Below, piece after piece: positions 11,215 to 23,572 of a stretch of 64,000 nt of DNA. The stretch is from Rugalucina vietnamica (Eukaryota > Mollusca > Bivalvia > Lucinida > Lucinidae). The notes under the pieces were generated by a model. It saw only the letters and a list, made by a program, of their open reading frames with translations, ran no database searches and was not told the DNA's origin. Each line of letters opens with the position of its first letter. The first letter of the stretch is position 1. Where the stretch lies: positions 27,785,456-27,849,455 of the forward strand of contig OZ024875.1 in NCBI GenBank assembly GCA_964017185.1, given 5' to 3'. Position numbers and translations under genes: made by a program.

Positions 11215-13470
11215 AAAAAGGTACAAGTAGGCAAAGATCAGGAAAAGGCGCAATCAGAAAGAGATTCCCACTCCAAAATCCGAGGTGGGAAAAAACCAAA
11301 CTAATAATCAGGCACTTATACCATGAAACATATCGTAAGCCGAATGAGCAGCTATTTTCCCAATAGGTGGCCACTCAGTTACCTTAACTTAATTAAAAAT
11401 ATGAAAACATACATAAGGCGCCAACAGCACAAAAAATTTAAACACCAAGACATAAAACAACAAAAACCACCACAGAAGTATCGCCTTGGAACGATCAGTA
11501 ACACAAATTAACTGGCGGGCTTAAACCGGCTTTACAGGATCCTAACCTCACCCTCAGCTTCTGCAGTGGTTCATTACATTTAGTAAGTTCTTCGGTCCTC
11601 GTGGTAAATCTCTAACTAGTCAATGAATCATCAAGAACAAACAAATAAATCATGATAAACATCCTGATGAATCAAAAACCAGGACTCACAGATTGAGTAA
11701 GCTGCCCGACAATGGAGATCCCTGGGCGCCGAATAACCTACTAACTCCGGAGCAAAAGAAAAACACCAGTTGGGCCTCGGTGGCCAAGCAACAGACAAGA
11801 AGCTCCGGCCCCAACCAACTAAAATGAATAGCTTTAAGTCGGGGCCATCAGAGAGTCTGACGCCCGACCCACCGGCGTACAATTAAAGAAGGCAGCATAG
11901 TTATCAACCATGAATGGGTTAAAAACTAAGCATGCAGACTGTCGCATAACATTCAAGTTATAACCTATACGTCTGTAACGTGCTATGATTTTTCTGAACT
12001 GAAAAGAAAAATCATTAATTCCTATAAGTTTCTTTAACCAAGTCACCATAAAATTCAGGTTCCGAAAGGCCTTCACTTAAAAGCGTCTTTAACCCAACAT
12101 TATATTTGGAAATCAATTCATAGTGTCTACGATAAAATTTAGAAAAGGTTTTTCGAAGTTTATGATACCGATAGCCCTGTTGGAGAAGTTTTGCCGTTAA
12201 ACATTTATTTCGAGCGTTGAAGTCTGTAACATGATTGCAGACTCTAGCAAACCTAATAAGTTGCGAAATGTAAACACCATAAGAAGCACGACGAGGAACA
12301 TCACCATCCAAAAAAGGAAAATTTACTATATCAAAATCAAAGTCATCGCGCTTATCATAAATTTTAGATGAAACAAATCCATTTGCAACAGAAAGATGTA
12401 GATCTAAAAAGGGGGCTTCGGTATCTGAGATATTGGCTTTGTTCAACTGAAGTTCAGGTGGATAAATTTGATTGAACATACCTTCAAAATAAGGGTTGTC
12501 AATGTTCAAAAGGTCATCGAGGTACCTAGATGTGGAATTAAAAGCCTCGATAACATCAGCTTGATTATCATGGTTAAGAGAATCCATGAAATCTCTTTCG
12601 TAGCAGTATAAAAATAAATCAGCTACGAGAGGTGCGCAATTTGTACCCATCGGAATTCCAACAATTTGTCTGTATAACTTGGTCCCAAATCTAATATAAA
12701 TATTATCAAGGAGATAGGACAAGGCGTCGCACACATTCTGTCATGACCAAAGTGTATACCGACATTGGTCAGAGGAAGTGAAAAAAGCCTTTCTGTCATT
12801 ACATGCCAAATAAAGTGAACCATAGTTTTTAATGCCCTTTTGAAGGTCCACTCTATCAAATCCAGAAGTTTTTCTTTTATTAGATTATGTGGTAATGTTG
12901 TATACAGAGTAGAAAAATCATACGTGGACAAGCTTGTCGCACGGAACCCTCTACACTTCAATTTATTGAGCACCTCACCAGAATTTTTATTGACCAAAAC
13001 CAATTTTCATTTGAAGTTTCATACACTGTCTCACAGTATCTTATAACATGATAGCAGTAAGACAGGAAGTTAATAATTTAGAAAGTTCAGTGGTAGTACA
13101 AGAGCTAGAATTTGCGATAAATCTAGCTTTGTATGGTCTTTTGTGAAGCTTAGGTAACCAATACATCGTAGGAAGTTTGTCTTGGCCTTCACTGACACAA
13201 ACAGAAAACTTAACAGGTAAATCGTTTAAGTGGGCATTAACTACAGACACTTCATCAGTATCTGTCTCCAGATAAGCCCTGGTACCATCAAGCTCCTGTT
13301 TTAAGGTGTTAACGTAATGAAGCCTACAAACGACAACAACATTGTTTGTGGCTTTGTCTGCCGGAACCAAGACATACTTTCTATGTATGTAACCATTTAT
13401 TACCAATGTCTGCACTCTTATGCTATCAGTAGCGAAGATACAAATCATTTTGAAGGTGTACCTTTTTAAC
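11215..13470 (-). mobile_element. Penelope-like retroelement, copy 1
   Basis: The minus strand carries a broken reverse-transcriptase gene (11834-13448) followed by a ~620-nt 3' region ending at 11215. The same 3' region occurs at 31310-31930, 47337-47695 and 55617-56152, defining the family's 3' end. No GIY-YIG endonuclease is visible after the RT; the 5' part of the gene is missing. It is inserted within minus-oriented 187-bp repeats. It is a plausible relative of the RT source that could mobilise the retrozymes. Confidence 0.85.
11834..13448 (-). pseudogene. Penelope-like reverse transcriptase, frameshifted
   Basis: The protein pieces read in order: an N-terminal block (13448-13041) with VLVPADKA and PTMYWLPKLHK; a block with the catalytic-A-like STYDFSTLYTTLPHNLI (12623-13003); and a block with MGTNCAPLVADLFLY and the catalytic YLDDLL (12015-12734), then a thumb-like region. 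The C-terminus (11834-12076) ends ...PVGRASDSLMAPT. The PADKA, KLHK, MGTxxAP and YxDD set is typical of Penelope-like RTs, which lie near telomerase. The frame breaks near 13035, 12835 and 12025 (the last by a short deletion relative to the copy at 31094), with an in-frame TGA near 12745. It is therefore a non-functional copy of an RT that would use target-primed reverse transcription in the nucleus. Family placement below PLE is not determined. Confidence 0.88.
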
Positions 13471-14402
13471 TTTGTGTTTTTTTTTATATAATATTCTTAC
13501 CATAACATTAATATTCTTGAAGTGCAGAGCAAATTATTCATATACATATGACTTTAAGGCAATAGTTCATAGTCTAAGCATTCATCTAATACCATTTTCA
13601 GCACCCAATGTCAAATCAAATGTCAGATACAACTGATTTAGTTAGTTTACTCTAAGTTTTTAGTGTTTTCTCAAATTTCTTACGTTTTTATAAATAATGA
13701 TCATGAATATGCAAATGAGATGATTCTAATATCAGGCCTTTGATATATGTAAAGTTGCCAGATGGCATCACTGGTGCAATAACAGTGTGTCAGGATGATA
13801 GCTTGGGCCTGAAATGAGTTTATTTATGGGTTTTAATGATTTTTGTGATTTTATTGATATGTAACATTAAATATATTCATCATAAATATACAAGGTTCTA
13901 GTCAATATTTGCATTATTGACATTACTGTGGTTTCAATTTTAGTCATCTTTAGAGCAAATGAATGCTCAGATATGAGCATTTTTGTAGGTAGGCACCCAT
14001 TCTTTTTTATATTGTTGGTTACCAAGGACACATTTTTTCATTAATATTCATGAAAATACAATGTGATAATTTTCACACATGTGAAGCCCTATTGCATTAA
14101 AACAGTTGTGAAATTGCATCATTGAACTATAACTTCAGTCAAATCATGGTCTAGAATTATGGAATGGGTCTGAAAATAGTTTATAATGGAGTTGAAAATA
14201 TTGATATCCCTTATATTTGATATTTCATGAATATGTATGAATAATGCACGCGAGTTTATTGCCATTTCTTACTACTGAATGAAAGGACAGCATCTCAGCT
14301 GTAAAAGAATAGTATATCCATTGGTATATGCAAAGTATTAGTTGCGATATGAGCTGTTTCGTATGTTCACCCCCATCCTGGAATACTGTGTTTTAGAATG
14401 TC
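13471..14402 (-). repeat. Diverged 187-bp repeat units, minus orientation
   Basis: Recurring blocks in reverse sense: GGCAATAGTTCATAGTCTAAGCATTCA-like text at 13558, ATGAATATGCAAATGAGAT at 13704, CATTAATATTCATGAA at 14038, with ACCATTTTCAGCACC. This is the continuation of the repeat interrupted by the Penelope-like insertion. Confidence 0.65.
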
Positions 14403-14574
14403 ATGTATTGCGTTATACATCCGTTAATTTCAACACTTTTGCAAGACTTAAAATTGACCAAACATTGGTTTTCAAGCTTCCAGTGGGGTCCTCTGCCTGA
14501 GCGTATGAATGGAATTTTTGCTACTCCCCGACCACCTATCACCATTTTTCTGATGGCTGGCACCCTTACTATTG

Positions 14575-15889
14575 ACGAGAACTTTAGATATTAAAAAATC
14601 ACAGCAAAAATAGAGGGGTATATCAACGGAAACGTTTATATCTCAGCAACAAAAAGTCAAAGAGAGCTAAAATTGGTATCAAATGATTGCTATGACAACA
14701 TTCTATAATCATGTAATAAGACATTTAAACAAGCTCACTTTCTTGTAGACGCAATATTTCACGGTATTCCGCTAAACCTCCCAATAGCGACGGAAATGGG
14801 ATATATTCAGCCCTTTGTAGAAAATGAAAATTCAGCAAAACTGAAAAACTGTGTTATTCTAACTTATGTTAGATCTTTTCTTGCACATATTACATAAATT
14901 ACAAATATTCTAGTTGTTTAAGTACGCAGAATCATAAAATACTTCATTTTGTCTATGGAAAAATGTCAAAGATGTCTTTAAATAGATCAGGGGAGACTAC
15001 TGTAGAATTAGCGACTCAAAGTCGAAAATCTTTTGTTTTTCTAGATTAATTTAAACGTTTTAGGCAATTTTATGTGTTTACTGGAAGATCTTTGGCACTG
15101 GTACAATATATAACAAAAATAATACGATTAATTAGCAAAATAACAAAGCTGCAAGTCACTTACGAAATCCGCAATGAGTTCGACATTGGTTTAAACGCAA
15201 CCTATGCTAAGCTGTCAGGGAAGTGGAACGAGGTACCGAAGTGGAGCGGAGTGACAGTTAACCAGCTGATATAGCTTTCTTGTTGCTCAAATATTTAAGA
15301 AAACATAAGATATAAGAGAAAAAGAACAGAGACAAATGAAGGGGATATACCAATAAAATTGACAGTATCTCAGCAAAAGCTCTAGAGAGCTGAAATTGGT
15401 AAATTATTGATAGGATCATTTACTATACACAACTGATACAAGCTATAAATAAAGTGCTGTTTTCTTGTTTTTACGATTGATGAAGACTTTAATATTAGAG
15501 AAAAATCAGAGAAAAATGGAGGGATACCACCGAAATCCATTATATCTTAGTGACAAAAAGCCCTAGGGAGCTGAAATTAGAACCAAATCATTGCTAGGAC
15601 ACTTAACTTTTACCCTATGATATGACTATAAATATTCTGACTTTCTTGGTATTCGAATATTAATGGGAACTTAAGATATTAGAGAAAAATTACAGACATA
15701 TGTAAATTGTTTAAAAACTAAACAACTTATATCTCAGCTATCAAATGCATTAGAGTGTTGTACATGGTATCAGATGATTGCTAAGACAATGGACTATTGG
15801 CATGTTTTCTGATTAAATAATTAATTACTCTTTTGTTAATGTTATGTAAAAGTTAGAAAAATATGAAAAGTAACAGAAATAATCAGACA
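14575..15889 (+). repeat. 187-bp repeat units, plus orientation
   Basis: Clear plus units run 14575-14746 and 15275-15889 (GGGGATATACCAATAAAATTG at 15342 is the diagnostic block), interrupted by the insertion at 14747-15274. At about 15890 the orientation flips to minus. Confidence 0.75.
14747..15274. mobile_element. 528-bp insertion flanked by a 9-bp target duplication
   Basis: CTTTCTTGT occurs at 14738-14746 and again at 15275-15283. Removing 14747-15274 plus one copy restores a normal 187-bp unit (...AAGCTCACTTTCTTGT|TGCTCAAATATT). The interior is unlike the repeat. A 66-codon plus frame (15074-15274) stops at the right boundary and matches nothing I know. Terminal inverted repeats are weak or absent. 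A 9-bp duplication would suit a Mutator-like element, but this is inference. Confidence 0.65.
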
Positions 15890-16450
15890 CAAGTCATTCT
15901 GTAGGTATACCAGTTCATTTTTTTTCTTTTTTTCTCTCTGCAATTTCTAGTTTTCATTAATATTCATGAAGAAAAAAGTAAAAAAAGGTGAGCCTTATAT
16001 CAGACTTTAGGGTGATAGCACATTGTCATAGCATTCATTTGATACCACATGAGTGTTCCATGTTTATCAACAGCCCAGGTACTGTACAAATGACACTAAA
16101 TGTGTACCCCCTATTTTCCCAGCATTTTTGACTTTTTAATTAATATTCATGAATATGCAACGAGATAATTTTCACATATGCTCATGACAACAACAAATTT
16201 ATGAAATTTGTAGATAATTGGTGCAATAAAAATGTGTCACAACGATAGTCTAGGCCTGAAATGGGTTAATTTACTGGTTTTTAATGATTTTCTACCATTT
16301 TCATGTTTTCATGTTTTCATTAATATTCATGTAAATGCAAAGTAGATATTTTGCATTACTTATCATAGATTGAAAGGACTATGTCTAAGCTTTATACCAA
16401 GACGAAGTTCAATGGTCTAGGATCAGTAAAAGCAGAGGTATGATCGATTT
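15890..16450 (-). repeat. 187-bp repeat units, minus orientation (right arm)
   Basis: Reverse-sense units with GTAGGTATACC (15901), TTTCATTAATATTCATGAA (15952), TAATATTCATGAATATGCAA (16141) and CATTAATATTCATGTAAATG (16318). They mirror 3900-4300 and form the inner part of the right terminus of the giant inverted unit. Confidence 0.75.
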
Positions 16451-16639
16451 TCTACGTCTACCCCCATTATTTCTATACAAAAGATGGTATTATGTCATAT
16501 AATAAAACATAGCGTAAAACGCAAACGCTTCCACCTCAGAGGGCAGAAAACAGGATTTGATAGCTTTTTAATATACTTTCAGAAAATTATGGCGCAGAAA
16601 ATTCCCCCCTACTGGCCATCAGCCTATATATTATGTAGT

Positions 16640-18640
16640 ACGAGATGTTTCTAAGTTTCAGTAGTTTATTTTATTGAATCAATCTCAAAAATGTTTTTAA
16701 ATAGACCCCGAATTAAGATCATGAAATGCGTTCGTCGATATAAGTGATCTTTTAACTTTTGCTTGTGAAATCATGTAAACCTCCTGGTTTTTCTGACATT
16801 CTAGCGTGTCAAATGGCAGCATTTGAAGTAAGTTTATACAATTTTCCTGCTTTTAATGTTAGATAGTGTCTATTCTTATCTGATGCAATTATTATACATT
16901 GTTAATGAATGCACGATCACGTAAATCTATTTGTTTATTTGTTCAATAAAATTGGGGCCCAACTCCACTCTAAAACTTAAACTTTGTTTGCCAGGGTAGG
17001 TGGGTGGGGTATTTTAAACATTAAATTAATATAAAACTTGAAAATGTTAATTGAAATTGCTTTTTAAAACATGCATAAAACACACTAACCTTACTATATC
17101 CATTTCATTCAAAATGTTGTTTACTATTTCATCAATGATAGAAAAAGGGGCTATTTTTTTTTTAACTTGGAGCACATTTCTGCCGTCCTTAGACAGATTT
17201 AAACAGCATGTGTAGGTACTGTGTGTTAAACTCAAGTTAACCTCCAAAAGTTTTGGACCAAAACAATGATGCAACAAGAAGATATTATTCAGCACTTTTT
17301 ACTCTGTTTTATGGCAATATTTTCAGTGGTAGTTTTTCTCCCAAATTCTTGCTATACTTTTATTCAAATTAGTACAATATTTTTACTCATAGTATTGCAA
17401 TATATTAGTATTGTTGAAGTATTGCTATAAAATCAAGTTTTAGCAAGAATCTTGTTGAAGTATTGTAATAGTATAGCTGTAGTAGTGCAGTATTTTTTCG
17501 TACGGGAAGGACACACCCTAAGGAAGCGGTATATTCATGGTAAAAGTAATGTTCCTCCTGAAAGAACACATTATAATGTTTGTTATTCGGAGTGTTTTCT
17601 GAGCAACTTTGAAGGCTGCACTCCACACAGAAAGCAGAATGAGGAAGGACCTTCTTATTGGAAGGACCTTTTCCACAGTGTTTACTTTGAATATGAAGAA
17701 AATTGTACCCATGATCGACTGCTCTCTCTCAATTACGCGTTTTGTCACATAAAGCGCTAAATAAAAACTAGTGAACCCGTCTATGTTGACTAGACAGTTC
17801 ACCGCAAACGATTCAATTTACCCATTGTGGACACTCCCTGTCAAAAAGCGTTAAATATCTAGCAAGCAGTCTCGATCGTGGCGACTTCTTATCATAGCGC
17901 ATCTAAGTTAAGATCGTAGATACCCTGATGAGGGGTACATAAACTATAGGAACTCTAGATGGCTGACTTTTGGTTCATCACATCGGACCCATGGGTCTCT
18001 CTACGGTAGTGTGGCTGCAAGTCAAAATTCAGAACTCTGTCACAAATTGACTGCACTGCAAAATGGTTTTGTACACTGTGACATATCGACATATTTGATT
18101 GTAATCGTGTTCTCTTTAGAATTAGCTTTGATTCTGTAACACCAGAAATTTTAGTCAATGCCTTGAGTGACAGATACACACACTGTTCAAGCGTTCATAA
18201 CATGAAACGATATTTATACGAAACTGAAACGTATGGAAATCGAAATTGAATCAACAACACTGAAATCTGGAGCAAAAGGAAGCTCTTATATCAAACTGCT
18301 GCTGACCTTTTCATTGGTTTCTTTTTAAAGAAGCCAACTTGTTTCTGTATGTTTGAACAGGAATTGGCCTGAAGAACTGGATTGTTTCTCAGTTCTTTTC
18401 TAGAGATTTTAAGTAATTTCTCTCTAACATTTGTTTGGTAATGTCATTTATCGATAGTTTCAAATATATGTGGCTTTGTGTCTATTATCGAAGTTTATGC
18501 AATCTATGCCTTAAAACTTTGTTTATGCAAAAGAATAATAATGAAGACATAATAATAAAAATAATAATAATAAATATGCTAATGGACTTTTAATTTCGCT
18601 ATTTAGTTAAACCGTATGGTGGTTATTAGCATATTTCAGA
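16640..18640. other. Unique non-coding stretch
   Basis: AT-rich sequence with no repeats shared with the rest of the window except short AGTATTG-type iterations at 17340-17480. A 102-codon plus frame (17452-17760) and a 94-codon minus frame overlap it on opposite strands. Neither shows a family motif. Confidence 0.4.
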
Positions 18641-18644
18641 CAGT

Positions 18645-18809
18645 GGTGTTCGACTTCCGGCAGGAAAGCCTCCATGTAGCATTAATATCAGAGCAAACTC
18701 CCTTACAGTGCCAACACCTCTGCTCGCCGATATGTTTTCCGAGAGGACTTACGTCCGGAAGTGGAACACCGCGGCTTGGAGTTTGATATCGGAGAGAAGC
18801 GGAGGTGTT
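18645..18809. repeat. CG-containing inverted-repeat block with paired CCGGAAGT motifs
   Basis: GGTGTTCGACTTCCGG (18645-18660) is matched inverted by CCGGAAGTGGAACACC (18755-18770). AACACCTCTGCTCGCCGATA (18713-18732) is matched inverted, imperfectly, by TATCGGAGAGAAGCGGAGGTGTT-like text at 18787-18809. Two interleaved inverted pairs in ~165 bp suggest a decayed foldback or MITE. ACTTCCGG/CCGGAAGT is also the ETS/GABP core. Confidence 0.6.
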
Positions 18810-20207
18810 TTCAAACTTTTTTCTTGATAATTTTCTTGATATTTTTTTTATTTAATCCTGTACCAAGTATATACATATAAGCTAGGATGTGTATTGCAGA
18901 CAGATTCCATCGCTAACTATACTAACCAAAAGAGCCAACGCAACAGTGGGGTGTTTTCTCAATTTAGCACTCGTCCTGTTCACAATTTTGCCGAGACACA
19001 TCTTAAAATAAAATGCTGGGGTATCCAAGCATAGCACGGAACTTCAATTTTTACCACAAGTCGCTAATTGTCACGAATAAATCGAATTTACAAAGGCAGT
19101 GTGTCTGTTGAAAAAATGAAATGCATGGGACTTTGCCGGTATTCGCCATGTAACATGTATTCGTACACCAGAAAAAGAAGTTTCTTTAACTTCAAACATC
19201 TGAAGTTTATGGGACATCCAAAGGCATCTGAGCAGAAGCGTGTTATTTGTTGCATGTTTTTGTTAAAATTCTGAGAATCGCTGAGCAGTAACCAGGAAAT
19301 GATATTCAATCGATTGATGGTAGGCGAAAATTGGATTTTTGTAAAATTTTCTGGATAGGATTTTACCCAAACCGGTAAGATTTTCGGAGCTGAGCTTGGT
19401 AACATTTATAGGCAACACAACTTGACAGTTTCGGACTTTAAAATGAATGGAAATCATTGTTTTAGCGATTTACTTCGATTTTGAATTTGTATTGGATGAA
19501 TAGGCGTTCATGAGGGAAACACAAAAATGCAAAGTTTTTTAAGTTCAGAGTAATCCTGTAAGAAATTGGGGCGTTATTTTCCCATGAACCAACGTTTTCC
19601 AGAATTGATGAACGTTACAGAATTGTGAAATGCAAAGCCGTGGTCATCAAAATGCCAAGAATACCCTGAAAATGGGAAAATAGCGTTTTGATCAATCAGA
19701 ACACAGCTCAGTGATCTCTAATCTGTAGAAAGAAAATCATGGTTTTAAAATGTTTGTTGGCCATTTTTTACTAACTGCCATCAGTTTGGTTTGCCTGCTA
19801 AACTTATTTCTATAAAATTCAGCCACGTTTCTTGTTGCATTAGGAGTTTGGGTTAGTATATGAAGTATGATGATGATCATATATAATATAACATTTCAAC
19901 CAGATTAGACCATTGATTGAGTTAGCTGACGTTAAGCATTGTTTAAATTTAAATTGCCATATTGACTTATTATTAGGTATCAGGTAAAATCATTGCCTTT
20001 GGGCAACTTATTTCAACATTTTGTCAGCCCTACGTATTGGATTCCTTTTTAAAAGGAAGCCAACTTGTTTCCATTTAGACCCACCTTGTTCACAATGTAA
20101 CTCCTTCTGTATGTTGCTAGGCCCATCTGGGTTCAGTGTTTTTGTTTTTCTACAGATTTACAGTGATATTGTTTGCCACCCATTGACCTCCAGTCGCCAG
20201 GCAGCTA
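18810..20207. other. Unique non-coding stretch
   Basis: No genes recognised. CGTTATTTTCCCAT at 19572 faces ATGGGAAAATAGCG near 19672 (a small inverted pair). TTTTTAAAAGGAAGCCAACTTGTTT-like text at 20045 repeats a block at 18322. Confidence 0.4.
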
Positions 20208-20399
<192 letters not shown>

Positions 20400-20954
20400 A
20401 GAGGCAAATATACTTCATAAACACTTTTCACAATTCCGATAATTCCATGTCTCAAGAAATGAGTACGAGTTTACTAAATTTTATAAGATGAGTACGAACT
20501 GACCAAACATTGAGTACGAAGTGACTCCGTACCGACCCAAGCTGTTTTAACATCCTTGGGGCGCGCTAGATTTTTCTCTGCTGGGATTACGTTAAAGCGC
20601 ACTGTTCGTTTCTCCACTTGGTCCCGACTTCGGGGGAAAGAATAATAAGGTCATTGCTTTCCTGCCTACCATGGGAAACGGGCATACCATCATCAGGCAG
20701 CCGCTTTAATCGCTCGCAACGCAAAATAATATACTCAACAAAAAGTTTAGGAAAATGTGTTCAAGTGCTTATTGCAATAAATGTAGTAAAAAGTTAGAAA
20801 TTCAAACATTAGTGTGTTATAAAGTGTCTTTTTATTATCTTTCAAAATAAGATCTCATTCGGCAGTGGCAGGGAGAAACAATGTCAAAGTTGACTAGTTA
20901 ATCCAGTTTTCACAAAAATGCAATATTGTTTGGTTTGAGAAAAAAGTGTCAATG
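20400..20954. other. Non-coding spacer
   Basis: Includes three GAGTACGA motifs (20460-20520) and otherwise unremarkable sequence. Confidence 0.4.
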
Positions 20955-21535
20955 TAGACTGGCGGCGTTTTACGAATGCGCGGATCGATATATCAAATGC
21001 GCAGATTTTTTACGAATGCGCGGAAAAAAGACTATCAAATGCGCTTTTAAAAAGCGCGAAAATTAATTGCTTTTACAGGTATTTTTAAGGCATACCAAAG
21101 GTAAGACCAAAGTTATGATAGCGAGATTCAACCATACTTCTTCCGTTACCAGTGTCAGTTCTCAAAGGACCTTTATATTTCTTATTCAAACACCTCCAAG
21201 AAATGTCACCGGAGTACAGCCTCAATTCTATAACTATAACCATTGTGTAACAAGCTTTTCTTTCCTCTATTAGTATCAGAATTTTAAAATCCAATATTCT
21301 TGGATAAAAACAATTTAAAAACACTTTAAAACGTCTAAAACCTATAAAAGCATGTTAAAATATGACTATAACGGTCGTACCTGCCGAAAGCCAGTGTGAA
21401 CACAGGTTACCTGAGTGATTATCAGCTAATTACTCTACAGGTCATCCGCGCATTTGATACCTCGATTTCACGCGCATTTCAAACAACATCACGGTATGTT
21501 TTCCGCGCATTTGACATACGGCCTTGACAGGCTTC
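20955..21535. repeat. Element with iterated AATGCGCGG ends
   Basis: AATGCGC motifs recur four times on the plus strand at 20975-21045 and, in reverse complement (GCGCATTT), at least three times at 21445-21515, so the two ends are inverted clusters around a ~400-bp middle. This suggests subterminal binding sites of a non-autonomous DNA transposon. The family is unknown. Confidence 0.6.
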
Positions 21536-22393
21536 CCATTAGTCTTTTAGTGTGAAAAATATCAATCTTTGTTGTCGCATTAAAGATATTTTCATTTTGT
21601 TTTCACGGAAATATTTAATTTGATTTTTCTGTGGTCGGAAATACAATATTTTCTTTCAACCACTTAGAAAAAAGTACTGTGTGGGATAAGAGTTTCCTCT
21701 GTTTCGATAAAATCATTGCTATTTTCGGCTCTATAAAATCCTGTTTGAGCAGTTTTAACCATTATTCTTTCCTCTTATTGTTTGGCATGTTTAATCATTT
21801 TTACATACATTAATAAAAAAAGTATCGTGTAATAAATACACATGTACATTTAAACTTCCTTAATTACATTCAAACAAATGTAAATATTAACCGGCAACAT
21901 TTTAGTCTGACTGAGTAATTAAACGTACATGTAGGTACATGTAATTCGCATTTGAATATTTGCCTTTAAATCCGTCATGGACTATTATTGCATGTCCTGT
22001 TTTCACCTTAACACGTAAGTATCCGCTTATGGTCTCGAGGCAAAGCAAGTGGCTGTGATCTAGGACTCGACTATTATAGCCGACAGGACAATACCTTCTT
22101 CCCCTGCACCAAACCAAGCAACTTTACATATATAAACAACACACGCGCAAGGAATTTCACCATATATTAAAAAAGGAGTGCCCAAGATAACGACTCCTCC
22201 CTATATGTATAAATATTCCATGTACGTGGCTTGTCCCAAAAGTTCCGTTACAAATGCATTTTATTCTGAAAACATAGCAGGAACCAATCAAAGTTTCTCA
22301 TCTAATTATTGGCCATATTGAAACTTATTTCATTGTACGACATATCACTCACTTCAATGACCTCACTGTTACAGTTAACTTGGTAACAACTAT
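21536..22393. other. Unique non-coding stretch
   Basis: No feature recognised. Confidence 0.35.
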
Positions 22394-22639
22394 TATTTTT
22401 TTTAATCAGTTTTACGTCCCTTTCAAGCTTTTTCACTCATATCGAGACGGATCAATCGGTAGGTGGGGTGAAAACCGGAGTACCCGGGGAAAAACCACCT
22501 GACACACCCGCAAGCAGAACTTGGCTTGTCCCACATGTGACTCGTGCCCCGAGCGAGGCGCGAACCCACATCGGTGAGATGATCGAATGATCAAGAGCAC
22601 TGAGTCAGCGACCCTAACCACTCGGCCACGGGGGCCGCC
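22394..22639 (-). mobile_element. tRNA-derived SINE with conserved central domain, copy 1
   Basis: On the minus strand the 5' end reads GGCGGCCCCCGTGGCCGAG then TGGTTAG, a tRNA-Leu/Ser-like A box. A B box (GGGTTCGCGCC) follows ~60 nt later, then a body with ACAAGCCAAGTTCTGCTTGC and GGGTACTCCGGTTTTCACCC, and a tail ending in A-rich sequence near 22400. The body resembles the conserved central domains reported for mollusc and other eumetazoan SINEs (Meta/Nin-DC type). AACAACTA (22386) and AACCACTA (22640) may be the target duplication with one difference. Confidence 0.85.
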
Positions 22640-22879
22640 AACCACTAGTCAGCAGGACCGGGGAAGGTCAAATTATACAAAATGTTTTTGGAACTTCCAT
22701 TTTTCCAGAAACTGCTAACTCAACATAGGTATAATGTGATCATTTCGAGAAATATACCTGCCTTACTATCATTCTATGAGCATCATTTAGTGATGACGTT
22801 ATGCAAGTGTTCAAGCCTCCACTGCATTTTAACAGATGCAAGCAGTAGTGTAAAAATTTAACCCCGAAGCCCTAAGGTA

Positions 22880-23572
22880 TCCGATTGCAAAAGACACTAT
22901 GATGTGTTTTCAAATACTGAACAAGGGATGAAAAAGCAAAAAATTAAATTAAATACTGATTGCACAGTACATTTTAATACTAAAGTACTAAGCGCTGAGC
23001 AAAGAAAAATAAAAAGGTCAGAAAAGTATTACATAAAGAGAAATTAGTTTTAGAACATGTTGCTTTAGTCCTAAGGAAAATGTAGCATATAATGTCTGCA
23101 CAAAGACAGAAGCACACTTAAATACATTGGTAAATGATATCTGGCTCCGTAACAGCTTAATGCATTTTTTTTCTTTACCTTCATAATTATGACTTATTTC
23201 TTTTTGCAAGACCCAACATGCTTGGCTTTCTGCCGTGAGACATATTGTCCTTTCAAATTCAATAATGCTTTGTATTGGAGTTAATGGGGTCTGGGGTTCA
23301 TCCCCCAGACTCATGAAAACAAAATGAAAATCTGGAATGTCAGGGAGGCCATTTAAGACCATTTTATATCCATATTTTATTATATTCATTATTCTTTAAA
23401 ATCTTGTTATTCACTATTCATTATATTATTCTGCTATTCATTAAAAGAGACATGTATTCATTATATTTTAGGACCCCATTATTCAGTAATCATTATTTTT
23501 TGGCTCTTTATTCACTCTCATTAAATTTTTTGGCCAATATTCATTAATCATTATACCCCATCCAGACACTCG
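22880..23572. mobile_element. ATTCATTA-rich element, copy 2 (left end lost)
   Basis: Aligns with 2830-3458 of copy 1: TTGCAAAAGACACTAT, ATATCTGGCTC.GTAA, ACATGCTTGGCTT, AATGTCAGGGAGGCCAT, the string of ATTCATTA motifs and the right end CATTATACCCCATCCAGAC. The left TIR is not seen. Confidence 0.75.

Larger units (their letters stand above)
3735..16625. mobile_element. Giant inverted-terminus unit (~12.9 kb) built on 187-bp repeats
   Basis: The sequence from about 3740 (GGGAATTTTCT, then GCGTTTGCGTTTTACG, then AATGGGGGTA) recurs inverted at 16430-16620. The match continues inward for several hundred bases (3910-4250 against 16050-16430), for example CCATTGAACTT, GCTTAGACATA and ATGATAAGTAATG. 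Inside, the ~187-bp repeat runs plus on the left (4000-8000, 10500-10900) and mainly minus on the right (10910-14400, 15890-16450), with a second plus block at 14580-15870. Other elements (4580-5795, 8600-9350, 11215-13470, 14747-15274) interrupt it. No transposase was found. It may be a very large non-autonomous foldback transposon or a palindromic satellite block; the inverted homology itself is directly visible. Confidence 0.6.

Noticed and set aside
17931-17960. CTGATGAG near 17927 as part of another hammerhead
   Set aside because: No GAAA box or compatible stems follow within range.
22555-22638. Functional tRNA gene
   Set aside because: The A and B boxes are present, but the segment continues into a SINE body and does not close a cloverleaf acceptor stem; it is a tRNA-derived SINE head.
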